Assembly: GCA_002050365.1 (NCBI GenBank)
Contig: MWYZ01000072.1
Coordinates: 1-39,929, forward strand
From: Acidobacteria bacterium 28-1
Lineage (GTDB): Bacteria; Acidobacteriota; Blastocatellia; Pyrinomonadales; Pyrinomonadaceae
DNA length: 39,929 nucleotides
Reading direction: 5' to 3'
Numbering within the stretch: position 1 is the first letter of the stretch; each line of letters starts with the position of its first letter. The notes under the pieces are model-generated. The model saw only the letters and a list, made by a program, of their open reading frames with translations, made no database searches and was not told the origin of the DNA. Shown here one piece after another: positions 8,309 to 16,760 of this stretch. Made by a program: the position numbers and the translations under genes.

Positions 8309-9052
8309 ATGAAAAATATTACAACTCTGTCGCTTATTCTTGTTTTCGCCGTCGGCGTTTTTGCTCAAATCAAAGAAAAACCAAAGCCGATTGAAAAAGA
8401 TAAACCCGTAGTGACTTTGAAAATAACCACGCCACTTGACCTTGCCAAAGCCGCATTAGCCGCGCACGGCGGCGATAAATTTAAGAATATGAAAACGCTC
8501 GTTGTGCGCGGCACGGCTGATGTTTCCGGTTCGCCTTCGACGACTTTTCCAGCGACCTTTGCGATGATTTATTCGGGCGAGAAATATCGTCTGGAAATTT
8601 CCAATCCGTTCACGCCGTTCAAACAAATTTATGACGGGCAGCAAACAGTTTCTTCCGTTGCCGGTTTCAGCCTGCCGCCGATAAATCGTCTCGGACTTCC
8701 TCTCCTTCCGAAAATTGAAGAGAAGGATTTCACGGTTTCTGTGCTTCCCGACGCGAAAAAGAAAAAATTGGGTTTTCGTATCACTTCGCCCGAAGGTTAT
8801 TACACGGATTTTTTTGTTGACGAAAAAACGGGACAGGTGAAAAGTTACGAAGCAAGTTATGAATTTAACGGCAGAACGATAACAACGGCGGTCGAGATTG
8901 ACAAGGTGCGCGAAGTCGAAGGCGTAAAAGTGCCGGAGCGTTACGCGCAACGCTTTGAGACGGGAAATTTAACGATTTATTCGGATTTTAAGGCAAAAGA
9001 GATATTAGTTAATTCAAATGTCGCGGACAATGTTTTTACAATAGAAAAGTAA
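8309..9052 (+). CDS. Secreted LolA-like (outer-membrane lipoprotein-sorting type) protein
   Basis: 247 residues with a signal peptide (LSLILVFAVGVFAQ, cleavage near residue 20). After a Lys/Pro-rich linker comes an AAHGG-x-x-K-x-x-x-M-x-T-x-x-x-x-G-T segment. Alternating strands follow (MIYSGEKYRLEI, YTDFFVDEKTGQV, VEGVKVPERYAQ), the pattern of LolA/LolB-fold 'sorting-related' proteins abundant in Acidobacteriota. No lipobox Cys. Specific function unknown; a lipid-binding periplasmic role is inferred from fold only. The stop codon directly abuts a long heptamer hairpin shared with the convergent frr gene. Confidence 0.65.
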   Translation: MKNITTLSLILVFAVGVFAQIKEKPKPIEKDKPVVTLKITTPLDLAKAALAAHGGDKFKNMKTLVVRGTADVSGSPSTTFPATFAMIYSGEKYRLEISNPFTPFKQIYDGQQTVSSVAGFSLPPINRLGLPLLPKIEEKDFTVSVLPDAKKKKLGFRITSPEGYYTDFFVDEKTGQVKSYEASYEFNGRTITTAVEIDKVREVEGVKVPERYAQRFETGNLTIYSDFKAKEILVNSNVADNVFTIEK

Positions 9053-9137
9053 ATCAATGGATAACGGATAAGGGATAACGGATAATGGATAATAAATTTA
9101 ACAGATTATCCATTATCCCTTATCCATTTTCCATTGA
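9053..9137. repeat. Heptamer (GGATAAC) inverted array between two convergent stop codons
   Basis: Left arm about 9053-9092 is five GGATAAN units. Right arm 9105-9137 is the inverse (ATTATCC / CTTATCC units). The outer AATCAATGGA also pairs. The hairpin fills the whole space between the stop of the LolA-like gene and the stop of frr, so it could act as a bidirectional terminator, although no run of T follows. Confidence 0.85.
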
Positions 9138-9698
9138 TTAAACGCTCATAATTTCCTGTTCTTTGTTTTTAGCTAGCTCGTCAATTTTACTGGTATAAGT
9201 GTTCGTCAATTTCTGGATTTCTTCCAAACCGAAGCGTTCGTTGTCTTCGGAAATCTCTTTGTCCTTTAACATTGATTTCATCATCGCGTTTGCGTCGTGG
9301 CGGATGCTTCGGACGGCAATTTTGTGTTCTTCGGCGATTTCGTGAACTTGTTTGGCGAGTTGGCGGCGACGTTCTTCGTTCAGCGGCGGAATCGAAAGAC
9401 GAATAAGTTTCCCGTCGTTTGAAGGATTGAATCCAAGATTTGCACCGTTAATCGCTTTTTCGATGGCGTTAATTTGTGTCGCGTCCCACGGCTGAACAGT
9501 CAGCATTTGCGGTTCGGGAACATTGACCGAAGCCATTTGACTGAGCGGTGTCGGCACGCCGTAATAATCAACCGTTACGTTGTCGAGAATTCCGACGGTC
9601 GCGCGACCCGTCCGCACATTGGAGAGTTTGCGCTTTAGATCATCAACGACCGCTTCCATATCCGGTTTCGTTTCTTTTATTACAATATCTACACTCAT
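9138..9698 (-). CDS. frr: Ribosome recycling factor
   Basis: 186 residues, the normal RRF length. It splits post-termination 70S ribosomes with EF-G. Signature regions: LSNVRTGRATVGILDNVTVDYYG-P, then MLTVQPWD, IRLSIPPLNEERRRQL and a C-terminal helix ending KNKEQEIM. It is the last gene of the rplM-rpsI-rpsB-tsf-pyrH-frr operon, 25 bp after pyrH, with AGAG shortly before the ATG. Confidence 0.98.
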   Translation of the reverse strand: MSVDIVIKETKPDMEAVVDDLKRKLSNVRTGRATVGILDNVTVDYYGVPTPLSQMASVNVPEPQMLTVQPWDATQINAIEKAINGANLGFNPSNDGKLIRLSIPPLNEERRRQLAKQVHEIAEEHKIAVRSIRHDANAMMKSMLKDKEISEDNERFGLEEIQKLTNTYTSKIDELAKNKEQEIMSV

Positions 9699-9723
9699 TT
9701 TTCTCTAAAAAAATCCGAAAATT

Positions 9724-10464
<741 letters not shown>

Positions 10465-10468
10465 AAAT

Positions 10469-10528
10469 CAGTAGTCAGTAGTCAGTAGTCAGTTGCTCTT
10501 ACTGACAACCGACAACTAACTATTAACT
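10469..10528. repeat. Heptamer (CAGTAGT) inverted array between tsf and pyrH
   Basis: 10469-10495 reads CAGTAGT three times plus CAGTTG. 10501-10528 is a degenerate inverse (ACTGACAACCGACAACTAAC). It occupies most of the 72-bp tsf/pyrH spacer and ends 4 bases from the pyrH start. Confidence 0.8.
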
Positions 10529-10536
10529 ATTTTTAA

Positions 10537-11199
10537 TTACCCAACCATTGAAGCGACTTCACCGGCAAAATCGTCTCCTTTCTTTTCGATGCCTTCGCCC
10601 ATTTTGTAGCGGGTAAAGCGTCGGATGGTGATATTTTCTTTAATTGAAGCGATTTTATCGGTTACTAATTCGCCGACAGTTTTGCTAGGATCTTTAACAA
10701 ACGGTTGGTCGAGAAGAACATTTTCTTCATAGTATTTTCCGACTTTTCCCGCAATAATTTTCTCCAAAACATCAGCCGGTTTATTAGCGTTCTTAGTGTC
10801 GGATTTAAGTTTTTCCGTTTCAATTTCACGTTCTTTGTCTAATACATCGGTTGGAACATCTTCACGTTTCAAATACTTCGGGTCAACAGCTGCAATGTGC
10901 ATTGCCACATCTTTAACAAGTTGCTGAAATTCTTCACCGCGAGCGACGAAATCGGTTTCGCAATTGATTTCAACCATCACGCCGACTTTTCCGCCCATAT
11001 GAATGTATGAGCCGACAACGCCTTCCGCCGTTATGCGACCGGCTTTTTTGCCCGCCGTCGCCATTCCTTTTTTGCGGAGGATTTCGACGGCTTGCTCCTC
11101 GTTGCCGTCGGCTTCGACCAGTGCGTTTTTACAATCAATCATTCCTGCGCCGGTTTTTTCGCGCAGGGATTTTACAAGACTTGCTGTGATTTCTGCCAT
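10537..11199 (-). CDS. tsf: Elongation factor Ts
   Basis: 220 residues from the ATG at 11199. The longer TTG start at 11211 is rejected because its GGAG is the Shine-Dalgarno of the true start. EF-Ts recycles EF-Tu by GDP/GTP exchange. The UBA-like head [19 protein letters not shown] and the core [13 protein letters not shown] (TDFVAR is the EF-Tu contact) are present, with a single core subdomain and a C-terminal module. It is shorter than E. coli EF-Ts but in the range of compact EF-Ts proteins. Follows rpsB by 109 bp. Confidence 0.97.
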   Translation of the reverse strand: MAEITASLVKSLREKTGAGMIDCKNALVEADGNEEQAVEILRKKGMATAGKKAGRITAEGVVGSYIHMGGKVGVMVEINCETDFVARGEEFQQLVKDVAMHIAAVDPKYLKREDVPTDVLDKEREIETEKLKSDTKNANKPADVLEKIIAGKVGKYYEENVLLDQPFVKDPSKTVGELVTDKIASIKENITIRRFTRYKMGEGIEKKGDDFAGEVASMVG

Positions 11200-11308
11200 A
11201 TTTAACTCCAAAAATAATTTCCGATATATAGTTTATTTATAAAAAAGCGCAGCCTGTTTTTCGTATCTAAACGGAAAAGAGCTACGTTGCGAGATAAAAA
11301 ATAATTGT

Positions 11309-12352
11309 TTAGCTAGCTGTTGCTTCAGTTGATTCCTTTTGCGTTTTCTCTTCGTCGGAGTTTTCATTCAATACAACTTCCGTCATATCTTGCGATGCGG
11401 AGGTTTCGACTTCCGTTTTTACTTGTGCGTCACCGAATGCACCGTCAACTTCAGAATTGTTTGGACCTTCGGTCGCTTCCTCATTCGTCGGATGAGTCGC
11501 TCCGACGGTCGCCGCGGATTGGTCGGCGACTTGAATAACCGGTTCAAGATTCTCTTCCCCATTAGTATTTATTTCTGAATTTTCAGTGTCAGTCGAAGAT
11601 GATGTATCAGCCGCCGATTCACCGGATTCATCAGTTTCGCTTTGAACTCCGATGCCCTCAGTAGCGACGTTTTGACCTTCTAAAATCGCATCGGCAATCC
11701 GCGAAGCAAACAGACGAATCGCTCGAAGCGCGTCATCGTTGCCCGGTATAACTTGATCAATTCCGTCGGGCGAACAGTTTGTATCAACCACTGCGACGAC
11801 GGGGATATTCAACCGATTGGCTTCTGCAATGGCAATATCTTCCTTTCGCACATCAATCACGAAAAGCATATCAGGCAAGCCGTTCATATTACGGATGCCA
11901 GCGAGATTTTTCATCAAGCCGGCGTGCTGATTATCAAGCCCCAAACGCTCTTTTTTCGTCAACATCTCAAAGCGACCGTCTTCTTTCATCGCTTCGATGT
12001 CCTTCATTTTTTTGACTGATTTTTGAACGGTCTGCAAATTCGTCATCAATCCGCCCAACCAGCGATTATTGACGTAAAATTGACCGCAGCGTTCGGCTTC
12101 TTCCTTGATAGCGTCCTGCGCTTGGCGTTTTGTGCCGACGAACAAAATCTTCATTTTCGGACGTTCCGCAACCGCTTCCTGAACGTAATTGAGCGCGTCT
12201 CGAAAAAGTTTCTGCGTTTTCTGCAGATCAATAATATAAATGCCGTTGCGCTCACCGAAAATATATTCTTTCATTTTCGGATTCCAACGGCGAACTTGAT
12301 GTCCAAAGTGAACTCCTGCTTCAAGCAGTTCCTTCATTGTAACAGTAGCCAA
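11309..12352 (-). CDS. rpsB: Ribosomal protein S2 with long acidic C-terminal tail
   Basis: 347 residues. The S2 core (about 1-225) has the N-terminal [19 protein letters not shown] and RWLGGLMTN signatures and ends at [13 protein letters not shown]. About 120 residues follow, very rich in Glu, Asp, Ser and Thr, with no hydrophobic core, so probably disordered. S2 organises the 30S platform and recruits S1. The start codon is TTG: AGGAG at 12363-12367 stands 10 bases before it and homology begins there, while the next ATG would remove conserved residues. Position in the rplM-rpsI-rpsB-tsf operon is canonical. Confidence 0.96.
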   Translation of the reverse strand: MATVTMKELLEAGVHFGHQVRRWNPKMKEYIFGERNGIYIIDLQKTQKLFRDALNYVQEAVAERPKMKILFVGTKRQAQDAIKEEAERCGQFYVNNRWLGGLMTNLQTVQKSVKKMKDIEAMKEDGRFEMLTKKERLGLDNQHAGLMKNLAGIRNMNGLPDMLFVIDVRKEDIAIAEANRLNIPVVAVVDTNCSPDGIDQVIPGNDDALRAIRLFASRIADAILEGQNVATEGIGVQSETDESGESAADTSSSTDTENSEINTNGEENLEPVIQVADQSAATVGATHPTNEEATEGPNNSEVDGAFGDAQVKTEVETSASQDMTEVVLNENSDEEKTQKESTEATAS

Positions 12353-12438
12353 AATTTAAAATCTCCTTAACTTTATTGGTTTTTGTACTCGCCGCAAAAC
12401 ATTAGTCCAACCAAAAGTTTGCGACAATGGTTTAAAAA

Positions 12439-12512
12439 TAATGGTAAATGCTAAATGGTAAATGCTAAATAGTAAATTTTATTTTGTATTTACCATTTAG
12501 CATTTACCATTA
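12439..12512. repeat. Heptamer (ATGGTAA/ATGCTAA) perfect inverted array between rpsI and rpsB
   Basis: Left arm 12439-12477 alternates ATGGTAA and ATGCTAA. Right arm 12488-12512 is the exact inverse of its first 25 bases. It sits just after the rpsI stop, upstream of the rpsB Shine-Dalgarno. Confidence 0.88.
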
Positions 12513-12517
12513 TTAAA

Positions 12518-12910
12518 TTACCGTTTCGAGAATTGGAATCTCGCCCGTGCGCCTTTCTGACCGTATTTCTTACGTTCCTTTTTGCGCGGGTCGCGGGTGA
12601 TGAGTCCGGCTTTTTTTAAAGTCGAACGCAAATCAACATTGTATTCAAGTAAAGCGCGCGTAATTCCATGCCGCACCGCGCCGGCTTGTCCCGCCGTTCC
12701 GCCGCCGGCAACATTAACAAGAATGTCGAATTTGCCGGTCGTGTCGGTCAAGCGAAGCGGTTGATGAATAATCATCCTTAACGCTTCATTCGGAAAATAG
12801 TCTTCAAAACCGCGACGATTAACTTTTATTTCGCCGTTGCCGGGACGAAGATAAACTCGCGCTGTCGAAGTTTTCCTGCGTCCTGTTCCGTAATACTGTA
12901 TGTCTGCCAT
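12518..12910 (-). CDS. rpsI: Ribosomal protein S9
   Basis: 130 residues, typical S9. It has the [23 protein letters not shown]-terminus, [15 protein letters not shown] in the middle and the [16 protein letters not shown] tail, whose terminal Lys-Arg reaches the decoding-site tRNA. It follows rplM, from which it is separated by a heptamer hairpin, and has no clear Shine-Dalgarno before its ATG. Confidence 0.98.
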   Translation of the reverse strand: MADIQYYGTGRRKTSTARVYLRPGNGEIKVNRRGFEDYFPNEALRMIIHQPLRLTDTTGKFDILVNVAGGGTAGQAGAVRHGITRALLEYNVDLRSTLKKAGLITRDPRKKERKKYGQKGARARFQFSKR

Positions 12911-12920
12911 ATTTTATAAA

Positions 12921-12980
12921 GTGGTCAGTGGTCGGTGGTCAGTGGTCGGTTGCCTTTTCTGACCACCGACCACTGACCAC
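12921..12980. repeat. Heptamer (GTGGTCA/GTGGTCG) perfect inverted array between rplM and rpsI
   Basis: 12921-12949 alternates GTGGTCA and GTGGTCG. 12961-12980 is the exact inverse of the first 20 bases, with an 11-base loop. It fills the 75-bp spacer between rplM stop and rpsI start. Confidence 0.88.
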
Positions 12981-12985
12981 TATTT

Positions 12986-13429
12986 TTATGTTGTTTCAAT
13001 TTCGATGGATTCAGGTTGTTGGGCGGAATGTCGGTGGTCTGCGTCGGCGTAAACTTTAAGTTTCTTCGCCATCGCTTTGCCGAGTTTATTTTTCGGAAGC
13101 ATTCCTTTAACCGCAAGTTCAATCACACGCTCCGGTTTGGTCGCAAACATATCTTTAACGGATGTTTCACGAAGTCCGCCCGGGTAAAGCGTGTGATAAC
13201 GATAAACTTTCTGGTCGTTTTTTGAACCTTTAAATAAAGCGTGTCGCGCATTGATAACGACCACGTGGTCGCCCATATCAAGGAACGGCGTGTATGCCGG
13301 ATTGTTTTTGCCCGACAGTATTCGCGCCACTTCCGTCGCCAATCTGCCGACGGTTTTGCCTTTCGCATCAACCACGAACCATTTGCGGTTTTCCGCCAAA
13401 CCCTTTCCGCTCGGAAAATAAGTACTCAT
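12986..13429 (-). CDS. rplM: Ribosomal protein L13
   Basis: 147 residues from ATG 13429 ([20 protein letters not shown]); a longer open frame to 13534 is upstream non-coding, including the promoter. L13 is an early-assembly 50S protein. [31 protein letters not shown] and [15 protein letters not shown] are diagnostic. The first gene of the translation operon; a strong promoter match lies 46-74 bases upstream. Confidence 0.98.
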   Translation of the reverse strand: MSTYFPSGKGLAENRKWFVVDAKGKTVGRLATEVARILSGKNNPAYTPFLDMGDHVVVINARHALFKGSKNDQKVYRYHTLYPGGLRETSVKDMFATKPERVIELAVKGMLPKNKLGKAMAKKLKVYADADHRHSAQQPESIEIETT

Positions 13430-13474
13430 AATAGTCTTAAAATTATCTGTATTTTCGCCAAAACGCGAACGATA

Positions 13475-13503
13475 AGAATATCGAAAAAAGATTTTAGCGT
13501 CAA
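13475..13503 (-). promoter_or_regulatory. Sigma70-like promoter of the rplM operon
   Basis: On the minus strand TTGACG (13503-13498), a 17-base spacer, then TATTCT (13480-13475). Transcription would begin near 13468, giving a leader of about 40 bases to the rplM ATG. Position, spacing and consensus all fit. Confidence 0.6.
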
Positions 13504-13517
13504 GTAATGAAAGACTT

Positions 13518-14051
13518 TTATAAGCCGAATCCAAATTTCGCGCCCGCCAAAATCAAACCGACAATCGTTTTCGCGTCTTCAATTTCGTTATTGCGAATCA
13601 TCTCAAAGGCTTGTTCAAAAGTGAATTTCTCGATCTCAAGCAGTTCGTCAGCTTCAAGATTCTGCGCGGTTTCTTTTAAATCCGTCGCTAAAAAAACGAA
13701 CATTTTCTCTGATAAAAAACCGGGCGAAACGTAGAATTCTGTCAGTTTTTCGACGTTTTCAGCCGTCACGCCGATTTCTTCTTCGAGTTCGCGCCGTGCG
13801 CCGGTTTCAGGGGATTCGCCTTTAGCTAATGAACCAGCGGGAATTTCCCAAAGATATTTTTCGGCGGCGTGACGATATTGTTTGACTAACGCGACGGTTT
13901 TGTCGGCAAAAACCGGAACTATTACCGCGCTTCCGTGGTGCGAAACGATTTCACGTTCATATTCAATCGCGCCCTCGCGGATTTTATCGAGCGATACATC
14001 GAAAATTTTGCCTTGGTAAATTGATTTTTTTGAAATAGTTTCAGGCTTCAT
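13518..14051 (-). CDS. NUDIX hydrolase, ADP-ribose pyrophosphatase type
   Basis: 177 residues. The Nudix box is G-x5-E-x7-REUxEE-x-GU, seen as [23 protein letters not shown] near residues 72-94. Preceding [20 protein letters not shown] is characteristic of ADP-ribose/sugar-nucleotide pyrophosphatases (NudF type). It would hydrolyse ADP-ribose to AMP and ribose-5-phosphate in the cytoplasm. It overlaps the upstream UDG-like gene by 11 bp and is the last gene of the abrB-doc-udg-nudix unit. Confidence 0.9.
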   Translation of the reverse strand: MKPETISKKSIYQGKIFDVSLDKIREGAIEYEREIVSHHGSAVIVPVFADKTVALVKQYRHAAEKYLWEIPAGSLAKGESPETGARRELEEEIGVTAENVEKLTEFYVSPGFLSEKMFVFLATDLKETAQNLEADELLEIEKFTFEQAFEMIRNNEIEDAKTIVGLILAGAKFGFGL

Positions 14052-14631
14052 CTAAAAAACTCCGCACTCGTTTCATATCTTCCCAAACTTCGCGCTTCTT
14101 CGACGGGTCGCGTATGATATACGCCGGATTAAAAGTCGGCATCAGCTTAATTCCGTCGTAATCAAAAAACTCGCCGCGAATTTTAGAAATCGGTTTTTTC
14201 GTATTTAACAAGGCTTTAGTCGGCGTGTTGCCAAGCGCAATGATAACTTTCGGGTTTATCGCCGATATTTCACGGCGAAGATACGGCGTAAAAAAGTTTA
14301 GAATGTCGGACGTGAGTTCGTCGCCTTGCGAGATAAATTTGACGACATTCGTTAAATAACATTCTTCGCGTTTGAGTCCGATTGCCGCGAGAATTTTCGT
14401 CAGCAGTTCACCGACCGGTCCCATAAACGGTTTTTCCGAATCGGCATCGGGAAGTCCGGGCGATTCGCCGACGACCACGACATCCGAATCTGTTTTGCCC
14501 GTGCCGAAAATAAAAAATTTGTTGGGAAACAATTGCACGCCTTTTTCGAGCAGTTCCTGATTGATGTCATCAACGGTTTCGCCGGAAGAGAAATTCGCGT
14601 CGAGCGCGTCGAACAGCGAAGGATTATTCAT
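14041..14631 (-). CDS. Uracil-DNA-glycosylase-fold protein lacking the iron-sulphur ligands
   Basis: 196 residues of family-4/5-like UDG fold: VVVVGESPGLPDAD (motif A, normally GEAPG-x-E/N-D), FMGPVGELLTKIL, CYLTNVVKF, PKVIIALGNTPTKALL, and MPTFNPAYIIRDPSKKREVWEDMK. Unlike its paralogue at 16761, it has none of the Cys positions used for the 4Fe-4S cluster (no CxxC before motif A, NVVKF in place of NRCRPPNNR). The conserved HPAY is NPAY. The core is otherwise well kept, so it is not simply decayed. It may be an altered-specificity or non-catalytic DNA-binding form. It overlaps the doc 3' end by 8 bp and NUDIX by 11 bp. Confidence 0.82.
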   Translation of the reverse strand: MNNPSLFDALDANFSSGETVDDINQELLEKGVQLFPNKFFIFGTGKTDSDVVVVGESPGLPDADSEKPFMGPVGELLTKILAAIGLKREECYLTNVVKFISQGDELTSDILNFFTPYLRREISAINPKVIIALGNTPTKALLNTKKPISKIRGEFFDYDGIKLMPTFNPAYIIRDPSKKREVWEDMKRVRSFLDEA

Positions 14632-15018
14632 TATTTTCCTTGGCGAAAATTATCCATTCCGCAAATTTACTTTCTACGACTTCGCGCGTGATTCGGCTGG
14701 CGGCGATGTCGAGAAAAAGCTCAATGATTTCATCTTGCGAGGCATTTAACCACGCGCCGTTCAATTCTAGAAAAACACCGGTGACGGCACATCGGCAATT
14801 CGTTTGTTGCCATCGAGAAAAGCGTGGGCTTGCGACAGATGAAAGGCGTAAGTTGCGGCGAGAATATCAACCGGCGCATCTTCATAAAAAGCGCGATTCT
14901 CCGCCGTGTTTAAAGCCGACTCCAACGCGCCTTCATCGCGCAAACCGTGAATTCCGCTGTATCTTTCAATGAGTTGCGATTGAATCTCGAGAACGGCTGA
15001 TTTATCAGGGAAAATCAT
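14624..15018 (-). pseudogene. doc: Doc/Fic-type toxin, frameshifted
   Basis: From ATG 15018 the frame reads MIFPDKSAVLEIQSQLIERYSG, then AHAFLDGNKRIA, the Doc/Fic core motif (H-x-F-x-D-G-N-K-R), and stops at 14767. In another frame the expected Doc C-terminus continues, AVTGVFLELNGAWLNAS and onward to a TAA at 14624-14626. A single missing base near 14795-14803 explains the break. Doc kinases phosphorylate EF-Tu; the catalytic motif is intact but the last helices are out of frame. It overlaps the antitoxin stop in an ATGA arrangement and runs into the UDG start. It may be a sequencing error rather than true inactivation. Confidence 0.8.
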
Positions 15019-15260
15019 TTGTCGGCTTCCGTCCCTTTCGCTAATTCGGTGAACACTTTGTCCCAACGACTGAAAACTTTTTCAGTTGCTTTTTGAATGT
15101 CTGGGCTTTCTTGTGTAACCGGACGCAGAATCAAAGCGTCGCCGGTCGCCGTTACATCAATTTCATCGCCGCCGGAAATTCCCAGACTTTGCAGAGTTTC
15201 AGCCGGAAACATAACTGCAATAACATTTCCGGCTGTATTTTTGGTTTTTACTTTTAGCAT
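15015..15260 (-). CDS. AbrB/MazE-type antitoxin of the Doc toxin
   Basis: 81 residues from ATG 15260, with GGAAGG about 8 bases upstream; a 13-residue longer frame lacks support. The swapped-hairpin AbrB fold shows as KTKNTAGNVIAVMFPAETLQSLGISGGDEIDVTATGDALILRPV. The acidic C-terminal 30 residues would bind and neutralise Doc. The stop codon overlaps the doc start (ATGA), the usual translational coupling of toxin-antitoxin pairs. It would bind the operon promoter as autorepressor, which in this layout would also govern the downstream UDG-like and NUDIX genes. Confidence 0.88.
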   Translation of the reverse strand: MLKVKTKNTAGNVIAVMFPAETLQSLGISGGDEIDVTATGDALILRPVTQESPDIQKATEKVFSRWDKVFTELAKGTEADK

Positions 15261-15295
15261 AAAATTACCTTCCCAAACTGATTTTACCAGAAGTT

Positions 15296-16726
15296 TCAAA
15301 ATGCAAATACGCTTTCAAACCCGAAAGGCTGAAAAGGCACATCGAAAAATCGCGCGGGAAAATAATTTTCAACCGATACTTGCTCGCTCAAAATCTCCAT
15401 CGGAATTTTATCGTTTGAAATTCGAGCTGTTTTCGCCGTCGGTTGATAATCGAAAACGATATTGCAAAACGCTTTGATACCGACATCGAGCCGGCTGTCG
15501 TCAATGTAAAAATCCGGCGTGTGATGCGGCGCGGCATCTTTCACATTTTTGCCTCTCGGCATTCCGCCGACGTTGAAGAAAAACGCCGGTGCTTTTAAAC
15601 GATAATAAGAAAAATCTTCCGCGCCGGTCGTCCATTCGGTTTCATAAACGTTCTCTTTGCCGATTGCTTTTTCGAGCGATGGCAGCATTTGTTTGACTAA
15701 TTCAGGCGTGTTGTAAGTGACCAGAGTTTTCGTTTCAATCGAAACTTCAGCAGTCGCGCCCATACTTTCCGCGATTTTCTGCGCCGTCGTTTTTATTCTT
15801 TCGTGAACGTCTTTTTGCATTTGGTCATCAAGTGTGCGAATCGTTCCCGCCATCGTCATTTCTTCAGGAATGATATTTTCGCGCACGCCGCCGTTGATTT
15901 TGCCGACGGTAATGACGACCGGAGCTTTAGTTAATTCTGATTGGCGCGAAACAATCATTTGCAAGCCGGTTATGATCTGGCTCGCCACGGCAATCGGGTC
16001 AACGCCGAGCCAGGGTTGCGAGCCGTGCGTCTGTTTGCCTTTAACTTTTATCGTGAACCAATCGGCGGCAGCCATAAACGAGCCGGATTTGTATTTGATT
16101 TTACCGATTTCGGTTTGCGCGTTGATGTGAATCCCGAAAATAGCGTCAATTTTCGGATTATCCATTACGCCTTCCTTAACCATCAAAGCCGCGCCGCCTT
16201 CTTCACCAACCGGCGCTCCTTCTTCAGCAGGTTGGAAAATGAAAACGACCGTGCCGCGCATATTACTTTTCATTTTCGATAAAACTTCCGCCGTTCCCAA
16301 AAGCATAGCCACGTGCGAATCGTGTCCGCAAGCGTGCATAACGCCCACTTGTACGCCGTTATATTCGGTTCTTTCTTTTGAAGCAAACGGCAGATTGACT
16401 CGTTCAGTTACGGGCAGACCGTCCATATCGGCTCGCAAGCCGATGACCGGACCAGGCGAACCGCCTTTTAAAATCCCGACGACGCCGGTTTTTGCGATTT
16501 TGGTGCGGACTTCCAAACCAAGCCCGCGCAGACGCTTTTCGATAAAATCGGCAGTTTTAAATTCCCGGTTTCCGAGTTCCGGATTTTGATGAAGATGTCT
16601 GCGCCATTCGACGACTTGCGGCAGAATGTTGTCGGTTGCCGAGTTGATTTCCTGGCTTATATCAATTGCGAAACCGTTGAAGACCGTCGTTAGCAATACA
16701 AAGAATGCAGTTAGTGTTTTTTTCAT
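15296..16726 (-). CDS. Secreted M20-family amidohydrolase (N-acyl amino acid / hippurate hydrolase type)
   Basis: 476 residues with a signal peptide (LTAFFVLLTTVFNGFA). The M20D metallopeptidase core starts with WRRHLHQNPELGNREF. It includes GLRADMDGLPV, the metal-binding VMHACGHDSH near residue 135, IFQPAEEG with the catalytic Glu pair, THGSQPWLGVDP in the lid domain, and a late TGAEDFSYY and HHTPDF. It would cleave N-acyl amino acids or related amides in the periplasm. About 45 residues beyond the usual end (after NIVFDYQPTAK) have no family match and may be readthrough into non-coding DNA. GGGAG is present before the ATG. The gene is 36 bp from the antitoxin. Confidence 0.88.
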   Translation of the reverse strand: MKKTLTAFFVLLTTVFNGFAIDISQEINSATDNILPQVVEWRRHLHQNPELGNREFKTADFIEKRLRGLGLEVRTKIAKTGVVGILKGGSPGPVIGLRADMDGLPVTERVNLPFASKERTEYNGVQVGVMHACGHDSHVAMLLGTAEVLSKMKSNMRGTVVFIFQPAEEGAPVGEEGGAALMVKEGVMDNPKIDAIFGIHINAQTEIGKIKYKSGSFMAAADWFTIKVKGKQTHGSQPWLGVDPIAVASQIITGLQMIVSRQSELTKAPVVITVGKINGGVRENIIPEEMTMAGTIRTLDDQMQKDVHERIKTTAQKIAESMGATAEVSIETKTLVTYNTPELVKQMLPSLEKAIGKENVYETEWTTGAEDFSYYRLKAPAFFFNVGGMPRGKNVKDAAPHHTPDFYIDDSRLDVGIKAFCNIVFDYQPTAKTARISNDKIPMEILSEQVSVENYFPARFFDVPFQPFGFESVFAF

Positions 16727-16760
16727 TTTATTTACTCCCGATTCCTATTCGTTTATTTGA

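Noticed and set aside
13430..13534. N-terminal extension of L13
   Set aside because: Contains the -35/-10 promoter match and no conserved residues; MSTYFP at 13429 is the family start.
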